NCBI RefSeq assembly: GCF_003952385.1
Contig: NZ_CP034444.1
Span: 2,976,001 to 3,040,000, forward strand
DNA from: Mesorhizobium sp. M1D.F.Ca.ET.043.01.1.1
GTDB taxonomy: Bacteria; Pseudomonadota; Alphaproteobacteria; Rhizobiales; Rhizobiaceae
Direction: 5' to 3'
DNA length: 64,000 nucleotides
Shown: in pieces, positions 62,819 through 64,000 of the stretch
Numbering within the stretch: position 1 is the first letter of the stretch
Layout: the number at the start of each line of letters is the position of its first letter
The notes under the pieces: generated by a model
Seen by the model: only the letters and a program-made list of their open reading frames with translations
Told to the model about the DNA's origin: nothing
Database searches by the model: none
Program-made: the position numbers and the translations under genes

Positions 62819-63982
62819 ATGCATTTCGGTCTCTCGGAAGAACAGAAGCTCATCGTCGAGACAACGCGCGCCTTCGTCGAGAACGAGCTCTATCCGCATG
62901 AGCGCGAGGTGGAGCGCACCGGCGTGCTGCGCCGCGAGTTGATCGAGGAATTGAAGGCGAAGGCGATCGCAGCCGGGCTTTACGCCGCCAACATGCCGGC
63001 CGATGTCGGCGGCGCCGGCCTCGATACGGTGAGCTGGCTGCTCTACGAGAAGGAGCTTGGCCGCGCCAATTACGCGCTGCACTGGACCTGCGTGGCACGT
63101 CCGTCCAACATCCTGCTCGCCGGCACGCCGGAACAGCGCGAGAAATACCTCTTCCCCTGCATTCGCGGCGAGAAGTCGGACTGCCTGGCGATGACCGAGC
63201 CCGGCGCGGGCTCCGACCTGCGCGGCATGAAGGCGACCGCCGTGCAGGACGGGTCGGACTGGGTGCTCAACGGCACCAAGCATTTTATCTCCCACGCCGA
63301 CATCGCCGACTTCGCGATTTGCTTCATGGCCTCGGGCGAAGAGGATTCGCCGCGCGGCAAACGCAAGAAGATCACCGCCTTCTTCGTCGACAAGGGCACC
63401 AAGGGTTTTTCGGTGCGCGACGGCTACCGCAACGTCTCGCACCGCGGCTACACCAATTCGATCCTCGAATTCGACGATTGCCGGCTGCCGGCGAGCCAAG
63501 TGCTCGGCGAAGTGCACAAAGGCTTCGAGGTCGCCAATTCCTGGCTCGGCGCCACGCGCTTGCAGGTCGGCGCGACCTGCCTCGGCCGCGCCGAGCGGGC
63601 GCTTTCCCATGCCATCGAATATGCCGCGCAGCGCCAGCAGTTCGGCCAGCAGATCGGCAAGTTCCAGGGCGTGTCGTTCAAACTCGCCGACATGGCGACG
63701 GAGCTGAAAGCGGCCGACCTGATGGTGTTCGAAGCCGGCTGGAAGTACGATCAGGGCACCGTCACCGATCAGGACATGGCGATGGCCAAGCTGAAGGCCA
63801 CCGAGATGCTCGCCTTCGTGGCCGACGAGGCCATCCAGATCCATGGCGGCATGGGGCTGATGGACGACCTGCCGCTGGAGCGCATCTGGCGCGACGCGCG
63901 CGTCGAGCGCATCTGGGAAGGCACTTCGGAGATTCAGCGACATATTATTTCGCGGGCGTTGCTGCGCCCGTTCGGCGCTTAG
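62819..63982 (+). CDS. Acyl-CoA dehydrogenase
   Basis: A 387-residue FAD enzyme of the acyl-CoA dehydrogenase family. Motifs are CLAMTEPGAGSDLRGMKATA (FAD/substrate region), LNGTKHFISHADIAD, the helical AAQRQQFGQQIGKFQG and the C-terminal QIHGGMGLMDDLPLERIWRD then EGTSEIQRHIISRAL. It starts 4 bases after the carnitine dehydrogenase stop, so it belongs to the operon. A role on a betaine- or carnitine-derived CoA ester (for example gamma-butyrobetainyl-CoA) is inferred from context. Confidence 0.92.
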   Translation: MHFGLSEEQKLIVETTRAFVENELYPHEREVERTGVLRRELIEELKAKAIAAGLYAANMPADVGGAGLDTVSWLLYEKELGRANYALHWTCVARPSNILLAGTPEQREKYLFPCIRGEKSDCLAMTEPGAGSDLRGMKATAVQDGSDWVLNGTKHFISHADIADFAICFMASGEEDSPRGKRKKITAFFVDKGTKGFSVRDGYRNVSHRGYTNSILEFDDCRLPASQVLGEVHKGFEVANSWLGATRLQVGATCLGRAERALSHAIEYAAQRQQFGQQIGKFQGVSFKLADMATELKAADLMVFEAGWKYDQGTVTDQDMAMAKLKATEMLAFVADEAIQIHGGMGLMDDLPLERIWRDARVERIWEGTSEIQRHIISRALLRPFGA

Positions 63983-64000
63983 AGCATGATCGCCCCAAAC

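Noticed and set aside
63983..64000. Possible start of another dispersed repeat at the window edge
   Set aside because: Only 18 bases are visible (GAGCATGATCGCCCCAAA and a few more), too few to support a call.

Overview
The window reads as chromosomal DNA of a Mesorhizobium-like alphaproteobacterium (Rhizobiales). The evidence is high GC with strong third-position G/C, a tandem pair of DUF680-type secreted peptides (a family expanded in Mesorhizobium), an aglR/aglEFGAK alpha-glucoside locus as in rhizobia, a PuuD-type membrane urate oxidase and many palindromic intergenic repeats of the rhizobial kind. I see no tRNA, rRNA, CRISPR array, phage or plasmid replication gene. One insertion sequence is present.

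Layout. 1-17.9 kb is a purine catabolism region. A minus-strand group holds puuD, guaD, a UPF0303 gene and glycerate kinase. A second minus-strand operon holds hydroxyisourate hydrolase, xdhA, xdhB and xdhC. Divergent from it is a plus-strand operon with a PuuE allantoinase/OHCU-decarboxylase fusion, ureidoglycine aminohydrolase, ureidoglycolate lyase and a cytidine-deaminase-fold enzyme. Together they convert guanine and xanthine through urate and allantoin to glyoxylate, urea and ammonia; the glycerate kinase could return glyoxylate carbon to glycolysis. The allantoate-to-ureidoglycine step has no gene here. A LysR regulator, two luciferase-like monooxygenases and a PhzF-like protein sit in the middle.

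17.9-26 kb carries a CocE-type hydrolase, a complete Dpp/Opp-like peptide ABC transporter and an alkaline-phosphatase-superfamily hydrolase. An IS5-family element follows at 26.07-27.21 kb, inserted beside a palindromic repeat. 27.4-30.1 kb is a compact ECF sigma / membrane anti-sigma / secreted subtilisin operon. 30.3-36.8 kb is an accessory region: a small coiled-coil protein, a class III cyclase with TolB-like and TPR regions, a decayed gene with two amber stops, an O-methyltransferase and class II aldolase pair, and a divergent winged-helix regulator that shares the TolB/TPR architecture of the cyclase.

36.8-44.9 kb is the agl locus (LacI regulator, binding protein, two permeases, alpha-glucosidase, ATPase) with two AAAGCGCTTT operators and a strong terminator. 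44.9-52.1 kb holds the DUF680 pair, a cytosolic sulfite-oxidase-like molybdoenzyme with a flavin reductase, a DegP-type protease, a metallo-beta-lactamase-fold hydrolase overlapping a PPi-type phosphofructokinase, and an L,D-transpeptidase. 52.3-57.8 kb has a LysE exporter, a TTC38-like TPR protein and xylB/xylA. 57.9-64 kb has a small protein, an LHPP-like HAD phosphatase and a carnitine catabolism locus: a GlxA-type regulator facing a dehydrocarnitine cleavage enzyme, an HD-domain protein, carnitine dehydrogenase and an acyl-CoA dehydrogenase.

The most promising leads are the sigma/anti-sigma/subtilisin operon, where the outer domain of the anti-sigma factor looks like the prodomain of its neighbouring protease, and the HD-domain protein in the carnitine operon, which has the ligand pattern of diiron oxygenases acting on quaternary amines.
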